Assembly: GCA_023257515.1 (NCBI GenBank)
Contig: JALRCA010000176.1
Location: 1 to 33,562 of the forward strand
Direction of reading: 5' to 3'
Length of the DNA: 33,562 bases
Source: Aeromicrobium sp.
GTDB lineage: Bacteria; Actinomycetota; Actinomycetes; Propionibacteriales; Nocardioidaceae
Under the pieces are notes generated by a model. It did not search any database. It saw only the letters and a list, made by a program, of their open reading frames with translations, and had not been told where the DNA came from. This document shows positions 1-8,170 of this stretch, piece after piece. The translations under genes were made by a program, and so were the position numbers. The stretch's first letter is position 1. Every line of letters begins with the position of its first letter.

Positions 1-501
1 CTGACTGGTCTCGCGGTGCGCGACACCGTCGTGCGGGCCGGCGTCACGCCAGGGCTCAAGTGGCCGAACGACGTGCTGGTCGACGGACGCAAGATCTGCG
101 GGATCCTGCTGGAGCGCGTCGAGACGCCCACCGGCGCGGCCGCGGTCCTCGGGATCGGGCTCAACGTCGACCTGACCCGCGAGGAGCTCCCGGTGCCCAC
201 GGCGACGTCGCTGCGGCTGGAGGGGGCGCTCACGATCGACCGCACCGACGTGCTCACGACGCTGCTGGGTCGGCTGGAGCACTGGTTGGACGCCTGGGAG
301 TCGCCCGGGGACCCCGTGCCCGCGGTGCGTGAGGAGTACCGGCGCGCCTGCTCGACCCTCGGGCGGCAGGTCGCGGTCGACCTGCCCGACGGCACCCGTC
401 TGGTCGGGCGGGCCGACGACGTCGACCCCGACGGCCGCCTCGTCGTCGACGGCCGTCCCCTGAGCGCGGGCGACGTCACCCACGTCCGCCCCACCTCCTG
501 A
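1..501 (+). CDS. birA: Biotin--[acetyl-CoA-carboxylase] ligase, C-terminal part (5' end outside window)
   Basis: The reading frame is open from base 1 and ends with TGA at 499-501, so about 166 C-terminal residues are present and the start lies upstream. The catalytic-domain motif KWPNDV, which binds biotin and ATP in biotin protein ligases, appears near the beginning, followed by GRKICGILLE and a conserved GIGLNV segment. The last ~45 residues form the small SH3-like BPL_C domain. The enzyme attaches biotin through biotinyl-AMP to the carrier lysine of acyl-CoA carboxylases in the cytoplasm. Whether an N-terminal DNA-binding domain exists cannot be seen; most actinobacterial enzymes lack it. 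The family assignment is firm. Confidence 0.95.
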   Translation: MTGLAVRDTVVRAGVTPGLKWPNDVLVDGRKICGILLERVETPTGAAAVLGIGLNVDLTREELPVPTATSLRLEGALTIDRTDVLTTLLGRLEHWLDAWESPGDPVPAVREEYRRACSTLGRQVAVDLPDGTRLVGRADDVDPDGRLVVDGRPLSAGDVTHVRPTS

Positions 502-518
502 CCCACCCCACCACCCCG

Positions 519-577
519 CTGAGCGTGACGATCCCGGGCCCAAACGGCCGATGTGCGCCCGGGATCGTCACGCTCAG
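519..577. repeat. 59-bp near-perfect palindrome, family A copy 1
   Basis: Two perfectly complementary 21-base arms (519-539 and 557-577; the left arm begins CTGAGCGTGACGATCCC) flank a 17-base centre containing ACGGCCGAT. It lies between birA and the PH-domain gene, 17 bases after the birA stop codon. As RNA it would form a long GC-rich hairpin and could end birA transcription, but no T-tract follows. A second copy of identical length, with one arm mismatch, lies at 22375-22433, so it behaves as a dispersed REP-like element and not as a gene-specific terminator. Confidence 0.85.
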
Positions 578-650
578 GGGCGAGGGGGAGCGGTCGGGGC
601 GGGTGGGGAAGGGGCGGACAGGGGCGAAGCCGGGGTGAGATGATCGACAC

Positions 651-1154
651 ATGACGTTGCCGCGCAAGCTGATGGTCGAGGGCGAGCAGACCATCGCGAC
701 CACGAGGACCCACGTCAAGGTCCTGTTCCTGCCGTTCGTGATCCTCGTGGTCGTCGCGGCCGCCGTCGGTTTCCTCGCTGCGCGTCTGGGTGATCGGGGC
801 GACGGCATCCCGCGGTGGATCGTCCTGGGCGTCGGCCTCGTGCTGCTGCTGTGGGGCACCGTGCTGCCGTTCCTGCGCTGGTACCTGTGGACCTACACCC
901 TCACCAACAAGCGCATCGTCGAGCAGAAGGGCATCCTGACGCGCACCGGACGGGTCATCCCCCTGAGCCGCGTCAACGACGTCGCCTTCGAGAAGAACCT
1001 GAACGACCGCATCCTCGGCTGCGGCACGCTGATCATCCACGACGCGAGCGAGCAGGCCGGTCTCGAGCTGCGCGACATCCCGGGGATCGAGGACTTCCAC
1101 CGCACCGTCACCGGTCTCGTCGACCAGGCCCATGCGCGGGGTGAGGGCATCTGA
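651..1154 (+). CDS. PH-domain (bPH2/YdbS-like) membrane protein
   Basis: A 167-residue protein with two membrane helices (about residues 24-46 and 56-78) followed by a bacterial PH domain of the DUF304/bPH2 type. The domain opens with the typical WTYTLTNKRIVEQKGILTR segment and continues through PLSRVNDVAFEKN to the end. Proteins of this build sit in the cytoplasmic membrane with the PH domain in the cytoplasm; their biochemical role is not established. The ATG at 651 follows a GATGAT box (639-644) by six bases, so this may be a leaderless start; no clear Shine-Dalgarno sequence is present. The stop is 16 bases before the cyclase start, so the two genes are probably co-transcribed. Confidence 0.85.
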   Translation: MTLPRKLMVEGEQTIATTRTHVKVLFLPFVILVVVAAAVGFLAARLGDRGDGIPRWIVLGVGLVLLLWGTVLPFLRWYLWTYTLTNKRIVEQKGILTRTGRVIPLSRVNDVAFEKNLNDRILGCGTLIIHDASEQAGLELRDIPGIEDFHRTVTGLVDQAHARGEGI

Positions 1155-1170
1155 TGAGCCGGGGACGACC

Positions 1171-2172
1171 ATGAGCCTCGACCGCGAGGCGCTGCGCGAG
1201 GAGCTCGCCCGGCTGATCCTGGGCGCGACCGGTGGGCTCGACATCACCCAGGTCGCCGAGAAGGGCGGGCTGGACCGCGAGAAGGTCGAGCGGCTCTGGC
1301 GTGCGATCGGCTTCCCGGACGCGGGCGACGCGCCGGCCTACGGCGAGGCCGACGTCGAGGTGGCCTCGGCCGTGGCCGCCGCACTCGACGCCGGGCTCCT
1401 GCGTGAGGAGACCGTCGTGCGACTCGGCCGGGCCCTCGGACACACGATGTCGCGCCTCGCCGACTGGCAGGTCGCGATCGTCGTCGACCAGATCGGCTCC
1501 GACGTCGCGGACGGGCGGGCGCCCAGCAGGCTCGTGTCGGCCGTCGAGCTCGCCCGGCAGGCCTCGCCAGGGTTCGAGCAGGTCATGCTCTACGCCTGGC
1601 GTCGGCACCTGGCGGCCGCCGCTGCCCGGGTCGAGGCGCTGGGCGCGGTCGACGCCGAGCTGCTGTCGACACCCATGTCGGTGGGGTTCGCCGACCTGAG
1701 CCGGTTCACCGCCATGACGAACTCGATGGACGAGTCCGAGCTCGGCGACCTGGTCGAGAACTTCGAGACCCGCGTCACCGACATCATCACCGCGGGCGAC
1801 GGGCGCGTCATCAAGGCGCTCGGTGACGCCGTCCTGTTCGTCAACACCGACACCCGCGCGGCGGTCGACACCGCGCTCGAGGTCGTGGCCAAGATCAGCG
1901 CCCGCGACGACCTGCCGAACGTGCGGGTCGGCATGGCGACCGGTTCGGTGCTGAGTCGTCTCGGCGACGTCTTCGGACCCCCGGTCAACCTGGCCGCCCG
2001 GCTGTCCAACGTCGCGCGCAGTCACCGGGTGCTCGTCGACCAGCGCACCGCCGACGCCCTGTCGGTCGAGGACTTCGACATGCGTCCGCTCCCGCCGCGC
2101 GTGCTGCGCGGGTTCGGCGAGGTCTCCCCGATCACCGTCTCGCGGCGACGGGCCTTCCGCGTCCGCCGCTGA
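1171..2172 (+). CDS. Class III adenylate cyclase with Rv1264-type regulatory domain
   Basis: A 333-residue soluble protein. Residues 1-~150 are a helical regulatory domain resembling the autoinhibitory pH-sensing domain of Mycobacterium Rv1264; residues ~165-300 are the cyclase homology domain. Visible catalytic residues are metal-binding Asp175 (FADLSRFT) and Asp219 (ALGDAVLF), ATP-selecting Lys215 and Asp266 (GDVFG), and transition-state Asn273 and Arg277 (VNLAAR). The spacings K-D 4, K-D 51, D-N 7 and N-R 4 match K261/D265/D312/N319/R323 of Rv1264, so ATP to cAMP is the expected reaction and all residues needed for a homodimer are present. The ATG at 1171 is chosen because an upstream in-frame start at 1132 would overlap the PH gene by 23 bases. 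Confidence 0.88.
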   Translation: MSLDREALREELARLILGATGGLDITQVAEKGGLDREKVERLWRAIGFPDAGDAPAYGEADVEVASAVAAALDAGLLREETVVRLGRALGHTMSRLADWQVAIVVDQIGSDVADGRAPSRLVSAVELARQASPGFEQVMLYAWRRHLAAAAARVEALGAVDAELLSTPMSVGFADLSRFTAMTNSMDESELGDLVENFETRVTDIITAGDGRVIKALGDAVLFVNTDTRAAVDTALEVVAKISARDDLPNVRVGMATGSVLSRLGDVFGPPVNLAARLSNVARSHRVLVDQRTADALSVEDFDMRPLPPRVLRGFGEVSPITVSRRRAFRVRR

Positions 2173-2181
2173 GGTCGGGAC

Positions 2182-2187
2182 TAGGCT
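2182..2187 (+). promoter_or_regulatory. Candidate -10 box TAGGCT for a leaderless purK mRNA
   Basis: TAGGCT lies eight bases before the purK GTG at 2196, so a transcript would begin at or next to the start codon. No Shine-Dalgarno sequence is visible. The arrangement matches those in front of purE, dksA, whiB2, the glycosyltransferase and the zincin-like gene. Confidence 0.55.
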
Positions 2188-2195
2188 TGCGAGCC

Positions 2196-3326
2196 GTGAC
2201 CGCACCCAGCCTGGCCGTCATCGGCGGCGGACAGCTCGCCCGCATGATGCAGCAGCCGGCCATCGCGCTCGGCGTGGACCTGCGTCTCCTGGCCGAGGGC
2301 CCCGACGTCAGCGCCGCACAGGTCGTCGTTGACCACGTCGTGGGTGACTACACCGACCTGCACGACCTGCGCGCGGTGGTCGGTGATCGCGATGTCGTGA
2401 CCTTCGACCACGAGCACGTGCCGACGCAGCACCTCGAGGCGCTGCAGGCCGAGGGACACGCTCCCCGGCCAGGCCCCCACGCGCTCGTGTTCGCCCAGGA
2501 CAAGGCCCTCATGCGTGACCGCATGGCCGAGATCGGGGCGCCGAGCCCGCGCTCGGCCCGCATCGCCTCGGTGTCCGACCTCGACGCGTTCGCGGCTGCG
2601 GGTGGCGGGTACCCCGTCGTGGTCAAGACCACCCGTGGCGGCTACGACGGCAAGGGGGTGTGGGTCGTCGACTCCGCCGCCGACGCCCGCGAGGCATTCA
2701 CCTCCGACCGCGAGCTCCTGGCCGAGGAGCTCGTCGACTTCCGTCGCGAGCTGTCGGCGCAGGTCGCCCGACGTCCCTCCGGCGAGGTCGTCGCCTACCC
2801 CGTGGTCGAGTCCCGCCAGCGCGGTGGCGTGTGCGCGGAGGTCGTGGCACCCGCGCCCGACCTCGATCCCGCCCTCGAGCAACAGGCACGCGACCTCGCG
2901 GTCCGCGTCGCGACCGAGCTCGACGTCACGGGCATGCTGGCCGTCGAGCTCTTCGAGACCGTCGACGGCCGCATCCTCGTCAACGAGCTCGCGATGCGCC
3001 CGCACAACACGGGCCACTGGTCGATCGACGGCGCCGTCACGAGCCAGTTCGAGAACCACCTCCGTGCCGTGCTCGACCTGCCGTTGGGCCCGTCGACACC
3101 GACGGCACCGTGGGCCGTCATGGTCAACGTGCTGGGCGGCAGCGTGACCGACCTGGCGTCGGCGCGTGCCGAGGCGCTGGCGGCCGTGCCGCACGCCAAG
3201 GTCCACCTCTACGGCAAGGCGGTCAAGCCCGGCCGGAAGGTCGGGCACGTGACCGTGACCGGCGACGACCCGATCCAGGTCCTCGCCGACGCTCGTCGGG
3301 CCGCCGCGCTGCTCACCGACGGGTGA
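2196..3326 (+). CDS. purK: N5-carboxyaminoimidazole ribonucleotide synthase PurK
   Basis: A 376-residue ATP-grasp enzyme that converts 5-aminoimidazole ribonucleotide, ATP and bicarbonate to N5-CAIR in de novo purine synthesis. The N-terminal [11 protein letters not shown] segment (residues 8-18) is the family hallmark. Lys144 and the glycine-rich RGGYDGKG loop (147-154) bind ATP. The metal and active-site segment [13 protein letters not shown] starts near residue 263. The C-terminal domain has the usual [16 protein letters not shown]. The GTG at 2196 is preferred over a TTG nine bases upstream because the family begins just before VIGGGQL and the TAGGCT box fits a leaderless GTG. purE follows after 22 bases, the standard purK-purE pair for this two-step route. 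Confidence 0.96.
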   Translation: MTAPSLAVIGGGQLARMMQQPAIALGVDLRLLAEGPDVSAAQVVVDHVVGDYTDLHDLRAVVGDRDVVTFDHEHVPTQHLEALQAEGHAPRPGPHALVFAQDKALMRDRMAEIGAPSPRSARIASVSDLDAFAAAGGGYPVVVKTTRGGYDGKGVWVVDSAADAREAFTSDRELLAEELVDFRRELSAQVARRPSGEVVAYPVVESRQRGGVCAEVVAPAPDLDPALEQQARDLAVRVATELDVTGMLAVELFETVDGRILVNELAMRPHNTGHWSIDGAVTSQFENHLRAVLDLPLGPSTPTAPWAVMVNVLGGSVTDLASARAEALAAVPHAKVHLYGKAVKPGRKVGHVTVTGDDPIQVLADARRAAALLTDG

Positions 3327-3335
3327 CGCCGCGGC

Positions 3336-3341
3336 TAGGAT
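3336..3341 (+). promoter_or_regulatory. Candidate -10 box TAGGAT for purE
   Basis: TAGGAT lies seven bases before the purE ATG in the 22-base gap after purK, with no Shine-Dalgarno sequence between. purE may therefore have its own leaderless transcript in addition to read-through from purK. Confidence 0.5.
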
Positions 3342-3348
3342 CTCGCGC

Positions 3349-3843
3349 ATGAGCGCATCGCCACGTGTCGGCATCGTCATGGGTTCGGACTCGGACTGGC
3401 CCACCCTGCAGGCCGCGGCCGAGGCGCTCGGCGAGTTCGACGTGCCCTACGAGGCCGACGTCGTGTCGGCCCACCGGATGCCCGACGAGATGCTGGCCTA
3501 CGGTCGCGACGCGCACGGGCGTGGACTCGAGGTGATCATCGCGGGCGCCGGGGGAGCGGCCCACCTGCCCGGCATGCTCGCCGCCGTGACGCCGCTGCCG
3601 GTCATCGGCGTCCCGGTGCCGCTCAAGTACCTCGACGGCATGGACTCGCTGCTCTCGATCGTGCAGATGCCGGCCGGCGTGCCGGTCGCGACGGTCTCGA
3701 TCGGCGGCGCCCGGAACGCCGGACTGCTCGCGGTGCGCATCCTGGCCGCGGGCGATCCCGACCTGACCCAGCGCATGCTGGAGTTCCAGGAGGCGCTGGC
3801 CGACCTGGCCCGCGCCAAGGGCGCGAACGTCCGCGACCGCTGA
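3349..3843 (+). CDS. purE: N5-carboxyaminoimidazole ribonucleotide mutase PurE (class I)
   Basis: A 164-residue cytoplasmic enzyme that moves the carboxyl group of N5-CAIR to C4, giving CAIR, directly after PurK. The class I active-site elements are all present: GSDSDW (Ser13 and Asp16, matching Ser16 and Asp19 of E. coli PurE), SAHRMP (His42 and Arg43, matching His45 and Arg46) and the [11 protein letters not shown] loop near residue 66. The downstream [20 protein letters not shown] segment is also typical. Length is normal for the octameric class I enzyme. It converges on mqo across a long palindrome. Confidence 0.97.
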   Translation: MSASPRVGIVMGSDSDWPTLQAAAEALGEFDVPYEADVVSAHRMPDEMLAYGRDAHGRGLEVIIAGAGGAAHLPGMLAAVTPLPVIGVPVPLKYLDGMDSLLSIVQMPAGVPVATVSIGGARNAGLLAVRILAAGDPDLTQRMLEFQEALADLARAKGANVRDR

Positions 3844-3860
3844 GACCCCGCCCCCGCCCC

Positions 3861-3923
3861 CGCTGGCAGTGACGTATCTACCGCGACACGCTGGCGTGTC
3901 GCGTCAGAACGTCACTGCCAGCG
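3861..3923. repeat. 63-bp nested palindrome, family B, between convergent purE and mqo
   Basis: The outer arms (3861-3875 and 3909-3923, CGCTGGCAGTGACGT and its complement) are 15 perfect base pairs. The inner arms (3882-3891 and 3894-3903, CGCGACACGC and its complement) are 10 perfect pairs with a two-base loop, and a short TCT/AGA pair lies between them. The whole element folds into one long hairpin. It could act as a bidirectional terminator for purE and mqo, although no T-tract is seen. Its arms differ in sequence from family A but its build is the same. Confidence 0.85.
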
Positions 3924-3955
3924 AGGTGGGGGGTCAGCCAGCGAGGTGGAGGTCA
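3917..3955. repeat. Tandem duplication of a ~20-bp unit at the mqo stop
   Basis: The unit beginning GCCAGCGAGGTGG and ending GGTCA occurs at 3917-3936 and again at 3937-3955, differing by one inserted base and one substitution. The first unit overlaps the right arm of the palindrome; the second contains the mqo stop codon (TCA on this strand, 3953-3955). It looks like a local slippage or element-border duplication. Confidence 0.7.
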
Positions 3956-5476
3956 GGCGAGCTTGAGGGTCTTGTCGGTCCAGGCGCGCAGGTCGGCGAG
4001 CAGGCCCGGGTCGTCGGCGAGCGTGACGCCGTAGGACGGCACGAGCTCCTTGAGCTGCGGGCGCCAGCCCTCGATCTGACCGGGGAAGCAGCGCTCGAGC
4101 ACGTCGAGCATGGCCGAGACGGCTGTCGATGCGCCGGGCGAGGCGCCCAGCAGGCCCGCGATCGAGCCGTCGCCCGAGCTCACGACGGTCGTGCCGAACT
4201 CGAGCGCGCCACCACGGCCCTTCTTGCGCACGACCTGCACGCGCTGACCCGCGGTGATGATCTCCCAGTCGTCGTTCTCGGCCAGGGGCGCGAACGCCCG
4301 CAGCGCCTCGACCTTGCCGCGTCGGGTCTTGGCCAGCTCGGTCACGAGGTACTTGATGAGCGACCAGGACGTCACGCCGACCGCAGCCATCGGGCCGATG
4401 TTCGAGGGGCGGATCGAGAACGGCAGGTCGGTGAACGAGCCCTCCTTGAGGAACTTGGGCGTCCAGCCGGCGTAGGGGCCGAAGAGCAGCGAGCGCTGGC
4501 CGTCGATGACCCGCGTGTCGAGGTGCGGCACCGACATGGGCGGGGCGCCGACGGCGGCCATGCCGTAGACCTTGGCCTCGTGCTTGGCCGCGACCGTCTC
4601 GTCGAGGCAACGGATGAACTGCCCGCTGACCGGGAACCCGGCGAAGCCCTTGATCTCCTCGATGCCCGACTTCTGCAGCAGCGTGATCGCACCGCCGCCG
4701 GCGCCGACGAACACGAAGCGGGCCGAGATGTTCAGGGTCTCGCCCTGCGTGCGGTCCTTGACCTTGACGCGCCACGTGCCGTCGGTGTCGCGGTGCAGGT
4801 TCTTGACGTGGTGGTCGTAGCGGATGTCCGCGCCCTGCGAGGCGAGGTGGCCGAGCAGCTGCTTGGTGAGAGCGCCGAAGTCGACGTCCGTGCCGTGGTC
4901 GGTCCAGCTGACGGCGACGTCCTCGGACTCGTCGCGGCCCTCGGCCATGAGGGGCAGGCGGCGAGCGAACTCGGCGCGGTCGTCGATGAACTCCAGGCCC
5001 TCGAAGAGGGGGTGGCCCGCGAGGGCGTCGTAGCGCTGGCGCAGGTAGTCGATGTTGTCGGCTCCGCTCACGAAGCTGACGTGCGGCACCGGGTTGATGA
5101 ACGAGCCGGGATCACGCAGGACGCCGTTCTCGATGCCGTGCGCCCAGAACTGACGCGACAGCTGGAACTGCTCGTTGACCGTGATGGCCTTGCTGATGTC
5201 GACCGAGCCGTCGGCCAGCTGCGGCGTGTAGTTGAGCTCGCACAGCGCGGAGTGACCGGTGCCGGCGTTGTTCCAGGGTCCGCTGCTCTCGAGCGCCGGC
5301 TCGTCCAGTCGCTCGAGGACCGTGATCGTCCAGTCGGGCTGCAGGGTCTTGAGCAGCGTGCCGAGGGTGGCACTCATGACGCCCGCGCCGACGAGCAGCA
5401 CGTCGGTGGTGATGCGGCCGGGTGCGGCCGAGGAGCGGCGGGCAGGCAGGTTCGCGTCCGTGGTCAACGCTGACAT
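3953..5476 (-). CDS. mqo: Malate:quinone oxidoreductase
   Basis: A 507-residue FAD-dependent peripheral membrane enzyme that oxidises malate to oxaloacetate and passes electrons to the quinone pool, serving the TCA cycle and respiration. The FAD-binding segment [14 protein letters not shown] is at residues 27-39, and the signature [20 protein letters not shown] lies at about 61-80. SIRPSNIGP and related family blocks are present to the C-terminus. The start is uncertain: the ATG at 5476 has AGGAG directly before it with no spacer, and an in-frame GTG at 5515 has GAAGG directly before it. I prefer the ATG. An 8-base inverted repeat (5495-5502 with 5532-5539, GTGGAGCG) lies upstream and could form a leader hairpin. 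It is divergent from the acyl-CoA dehydrogenase gene. Confidence 0.95.
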   Translation of the reverse strand: MSALTTDANLPARRSSAAPGRITTDVLLVGAGVMSATLGTLLKTLQPDWTITVLERLDEPALESSGPWNNAGTGHSALCELNYTPQLADGSVDISKAITVNEQFQLSRQFWAHGIENGVLRDPGSFINPVPHVSFVSGADNIDYLRQRYDALAGHPLFEGLEFIDDRAEFARRLPLMAEGRDESEDVAVSWTDHGTDVDFGALTKQLLGHLASQGADIRYDHHVKNLHRDTDGTWRVKVKDRTQGETLNISARFVFVGAGGGAITLLQKSGIEEIKGFAGFPVSGQFIRCLDETVAAKHEAKVYGMAAVGAPPMSVPHLDTRVIDGQRSLLFGPYAGWTPKFLKEGSFTDLPFSIRPSNIGPMAAVGVTSWSLIKYLVTELAKTRRGKVEALRAFAPLAENDDWEIITAGQRVQVVRKKGRGGALEFGTTVVSSGDGSIAGLLGASPGASTAVSAMLDVLERCFPGQIEGWRPQLKELVPSYGVTLADDPGLLADLRAWTDKTLKLA

Positions 5477-5685
5477 CTCCTGGGATCGACGATGGTGGAG
5501 CGGTTCTCGCGCCACCCTTCAGTCTCGTCCGCGCTCCACGGGGCCCACGACTCGAACGGGTGTGATGTTCGTCGGGCCGCGTGTGATCTTGGTCATCCGG
5601 CCCGTCGGGCCGCCTGACCTGCGTCCGTCGACGATGCTCGGACGACCTACGATCGGTGCCGTTCGTCCCCCAGCGAGGAGTACCC

Positions 5686-6861
5686 ATGAGCAGCGCCGCG
5701 TCCGAGATGTTCGCCCTCTCCGAGGAGCACCAGGCGATCCGCGAGGCGGTGCGTGCCGTGGCCGAGGCGAAGATCGCGCCGTTCGCGGCAGAGGTCGACG
5801 AGGAGGCGCGGTTCCCGTCCGAGGCGAACGAGGCGCTGACGGCGGCGGACTTCCATGCCCCGCACGTGCCGGAGGAGTACGGCGGTGCCGGAGCGGACGC
5901 CCTCGCGACCGTGCTGGTGATCGAGGAGGTCGCGCGGGTGTGCGTGTCGAGCTCGCTCATCCCGGCGGTCAACAAGCTGGGCTCGCTGCCGGTGCAGATC
6001 GGCGGTAACGAGGAGATCAAGGCGAAGTACCTGGGCAAGCTGGCCGCGGGCGAGGGCGGGTTCTCCTACTGCCTGTCCGAGCCCGATGCCGGGTCGGACG
6101 CTGCGAACCAGAAGACCAGGGCCGTGCGCGAGGGTGACGGCTGGGTGCTGAACGGCGTCAAGCGCTGGATCACGAACGCGGGGGAGTCCGAGTACTACAC
6201 GGTGCTCGCGCAGACCGACCCGGAGAAGCGCTCGAAGGGCATCACGGCATTCGTGGTGGAGAGGTCCGACGAGGGCGTCTCTTTCGGTGCGCCGGAGAAG
6301 AAGCTCGGCATCAAGGGCTCGCCGACGCGCGAGGTCTACCTCGACGACGTGCGCATCCCGGAGGACCGCATCATCGGCGACGTGGGCGAGGGCTTCTCGA
6401 TCGCGATGAGGACGCTCGACCACACCCGCGTCACGATCGCCGCGCAGGCCGTGGGCGTCGCGCAGGGCGCGCTGGACTATGCGCTCGGCTACGTCCAGGA
6501 GCGCAAGCAGTTCGGCAAGCCGGTCGCGGAGTTCCAGGGCCTGCAGTTCCTGATCGCCGACATGGGCATGAAGATCGAGGCGGCGCGCCAGCTGACCTAC
6601 GCGGCCGCCGGTCGCTCCGAGCGCGGCGACAAGGACCTGACGTTCTTCGGCGCCGCGGCCAAGGCGTTCGCCTCCGACGTCGCGATGCAGGTGACGACCG
6701 ACGCGGTGCAGCTGCTCGGCGGCTACGGCTTCACGCGTGACTACCCGGTCGAGCGGATGATGCGCGACGCCAAGATCACGCAGATCTACGAGGGCACCAA
6801 CCAGGTCCAGCGCATCGTCGCCGCCCGCCAGCTGCTGTCGGGGATCCAGAGCACGCTCTGA
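5686..6861 (+). CDS. Acyl-CoA dehydrogenase
   Basis: A 391-residue FAD enzyme of the short/medium-chain acyl-CoA dehydrogenase family, introducing the alpha-beta double bond of an acyl-CoA and passing electrons to electron-transfer flavoprotein. Signature 1 is YCLSEPDAGSDAA, followed by the FAD/substrate segment NGVKRWITNAG. Signature 2 is the C-terminal QLLGGYGFTRDYPVERMMRDAK. The catalytic base is the Glu of IYEGTNQVQR (about residue 369), placed as in medium-chain enzymes. The exact chain length or branching of the substrate cannot be read from the sequence. The ATG at 5686 has GAGGAG six bases upstream; a TACGAT box at 5648-5653 is a possible -10. The gene stands alone, so pathway context is lacking. 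Confidence 0.93.
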   Translation: MSSAASEMFALSEEHQAIREAVRAVAEAKIAPFAAEVDEEARFPSEANEALTAADFHAPHVPEEYGGAGADALATVLVIEEVARVCVSSSLIPAVNKLGSLPVQIGGNEEIKAKYLGKLAAGEGGFSYCLSEPDAGSDAANQKTRAVREGDGWVLNGVKRWITNAGESEYYTVLAQTDPEKRSKGITAFVVERSDEGVSFGAPEKKLGIKGSPTREVYLDDVRIPEDRIIGDVGEGFSIAMRTLDHTRVTIAAQAVGVAQGALDYALGYVQERKQFGKPVAEFQGLQFLIADMGMKIEAARQLTYAAAGRSERGDKDLTFFGAAAKAFASDVAMQVTTDAVQLLGGYGFTRDYPVERMMRDAKITQIYEGTNQVQRIVAARQLLSGIQSTL

Positions 6862-6888
6862 GCACGTGGAGCGGGGACGTGCGGGGGT

Positions 6889-7031
6889 GCTGATTCCCAG
6901 GCTCGCCGGGGAATCAGCGCGGCGGGCACGGTTCGTGTGCGCGATGCCCGGGTCGTGACGCCCGTGTCGTAAGGGAAACCGGGCGTGGTGCGGGCTGGGG
7001 GTCGGATTCCCAGGCGAGCCTGGGAATCAGC
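6889..7031. repeat. Inverted palindrome doublet (REPIN-like), family C, between convergent genes
   Basis: A 19-base sequence at 6889-6907 (GCTGATTCCCAGGCTCGCC) occurs as its exact reverse complement at 7013-7031. Each end is also a palindrome on its own: 6889-6918 has 10-base arms with a 10-base loop, and 7005-7028 has 10-base arms (GATTCCCAGG) with a 4-base loop. The stop codon of the sigma factor gene (7027-7029) lies inside the second hairpin. The 105-base interior shows no gene. Two palindromes in opposite orientation flanking a spacer is the layout of REP doublets; the hairpins may also end transcription from both sides. Confidence 0.8.
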
Positions 7032-8169
7032 GGCCGGCGGAGTTGAGGCGGGCCGCCTGGCGGGTCAGGTGGTCACGCTCGGCGAGGGAGTCGGCGCGCT
7101 CGGCCGCCACGGCGTAGAGGCGGGCGGCCGTCGCCAGGTCGCCGTCGCGCTCACGCAGGTGGGCCTCGACCGCCGTGTAGCGGGGCAGGGACTCGTCGAG
7201 CGCAGCCAGGGCCGCCAGTCCGGCGCGCGGGCCGTCGGCCTCGCCGAGCGCGACCGCGCGGTTCAGCAGCACGAGCGGGTTGTCGGTCAGGGCCGCCAGC
7301 TCGTCGTACCACTCGACGACTTGCACCCAGTCGGTCTCCTCAGCCGAGCGGGCGTCGGCGTGCAGCGCGGCGATCGCGGCCTGGGCCTGGAACTCGCCCA
7401 GCCGGTCCTGGGCGAGCGCCGCCTGCAGGAGGGCCACGCCCTCGGCGATCGCGTCCGTGTCCCACCGACTCCGGTCCTGCTGGGCGAGGGGCACGAGCGA
7501 GCCGTCCGGAGCGGTGCGGCTCGCCCGGCGGGCGTGGTGCAGCAGCATGAGCGCGAGCAGGCCCGACACCTCCGGGTGGTCGAGCTCGACCCGCAGCTGA
7601 CGGGCCAGCCGGATCGCCTCGGCCGCCAGGTCGACGTCACCGGAGTAGCCCTCGTTGAACACCAGGTAGAGCACCCGCAGCACCGTGGCCACGTCGCCCG
7701 GGGCGTCGAGGCGGACGCCCGCGACCGTGCGCTTGGCGCGGCTGATGCGCTGCGCCATCGTCGCCTCCGGCACCAGGTAGGCCCGCGCGACCTGGCGGGT
7801 CGTGAGGCCGCCGACGGCGCGCAGGGTCAGCACCACGGCGGAGGCCGGGGTCAGGGACGGGTGCGCGCACAGGAAGTACAGCTGCAACGTGTCGTCCCGT
7901 CCCGACACGGGACCCGGCTCCGGCTCGTCGTCGACCGCCTCCTCGCGCCCGCGGCGCGCCGACTCCGAGCGCACGGCGTCGAGGAACCGGCGCCACGCGA
8001 CCGTGACCAGCCAGGCCTTCGGGTCACGTGGCGGCGACTCGTCCCACGTGCGCACCGCCTCGACGAGCGCGTCCTGCACCGCGTCCTCGGCCCCCGCGAA
8101 GTCGGCTCCGCGGCGGACGAGGATCGCGGTGACCGGCGGCGTCAGGGCCCGCAGGAGGGACTCGTCCAC
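7027..8169 (-). CDS. ECF42-type RNA polymerase sigma factor with C-terminal helical extension
   Basis: A 380-residue ECF sigma factor. Residues 1-~75 form region 2 (AEDAVQDALVEAVRTW, then DPKAWLVTVAWRRFLDAVR). Region 4 lies at about 111-155 and carries the helix-turn-helix LTTRQVARAYLVPEATMAQRISRAK. The remaining ~220 residues are an Ala/Leu-rich helical (TPR-like) extension with the family blocks LRVLYLVFNEGY and LVLLNRAVALGE. This build is that of the ECF42 group, in which the extension and not a separate anti-sigma factor is thought to control activity, and which is linked to DGPF proteins, exactly as here. Translation starts at the GTG at 8169, one base after the stop of the DGPF gene, so translation is probably coupled. 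There is no obvious anti-sigma gene nearby. Confidence 0.92.
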   Translation of the reverse strand: MDESLLRALTPPVTAILVRRGADFAGAEDAVQDALVEAVRTWDESPPRDPKAWLVTVAWRRFLDAVRSESARRGREEAVDDEPEPGPVSGRDDTLQLYFLCAHPSLTPASAVVLTLRAVGGLTTRQVARAYLVPEATMAQRISRAKRTVAGVRLDAPGDVATVLRVLYLVFNEGYSGDVDLAAEAIRLARQLRVELDHPEVSGLLALMLLHHARRASRTAPDGSLVPLAQQDRSRWDTDAIAEGVALLQAALAQDRLGEFQAQAAIAALHADARSAEETDWVQVVEWYDELAALTDNPLVLLNRAVALGEADGPRAGLAALAALDESLPRYTAVEAHLRERDGDLATAARLYAVAAERADSLAERDHLTRQAARLNSAGR

Positions 8170-8170
8170 G

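Noticed and set aside
1108-2205. 365-codon open frame opposite the adenylate cyclase
   Set aside because: Shadow frame; the cyclase frame has all catalytic residues at family spacing.
3869-5473. 534-codon open frame on the plus strand, opposite mqo
   Set aside because: It is a shadow of mqo in GC-rich DNA: composition is Arg/Val/Asp/Leu-rich without any recognisable domain, and mqo on the other strand has complete family motifs.
6889-7031. Insertion sequence remnant with 19-bp terminal repeats
   Set aside because: The interior is only 105 bases with no coding remnant, no target-site duplication was seen, and each end is itself palindromic, which fits a REP doublet better.
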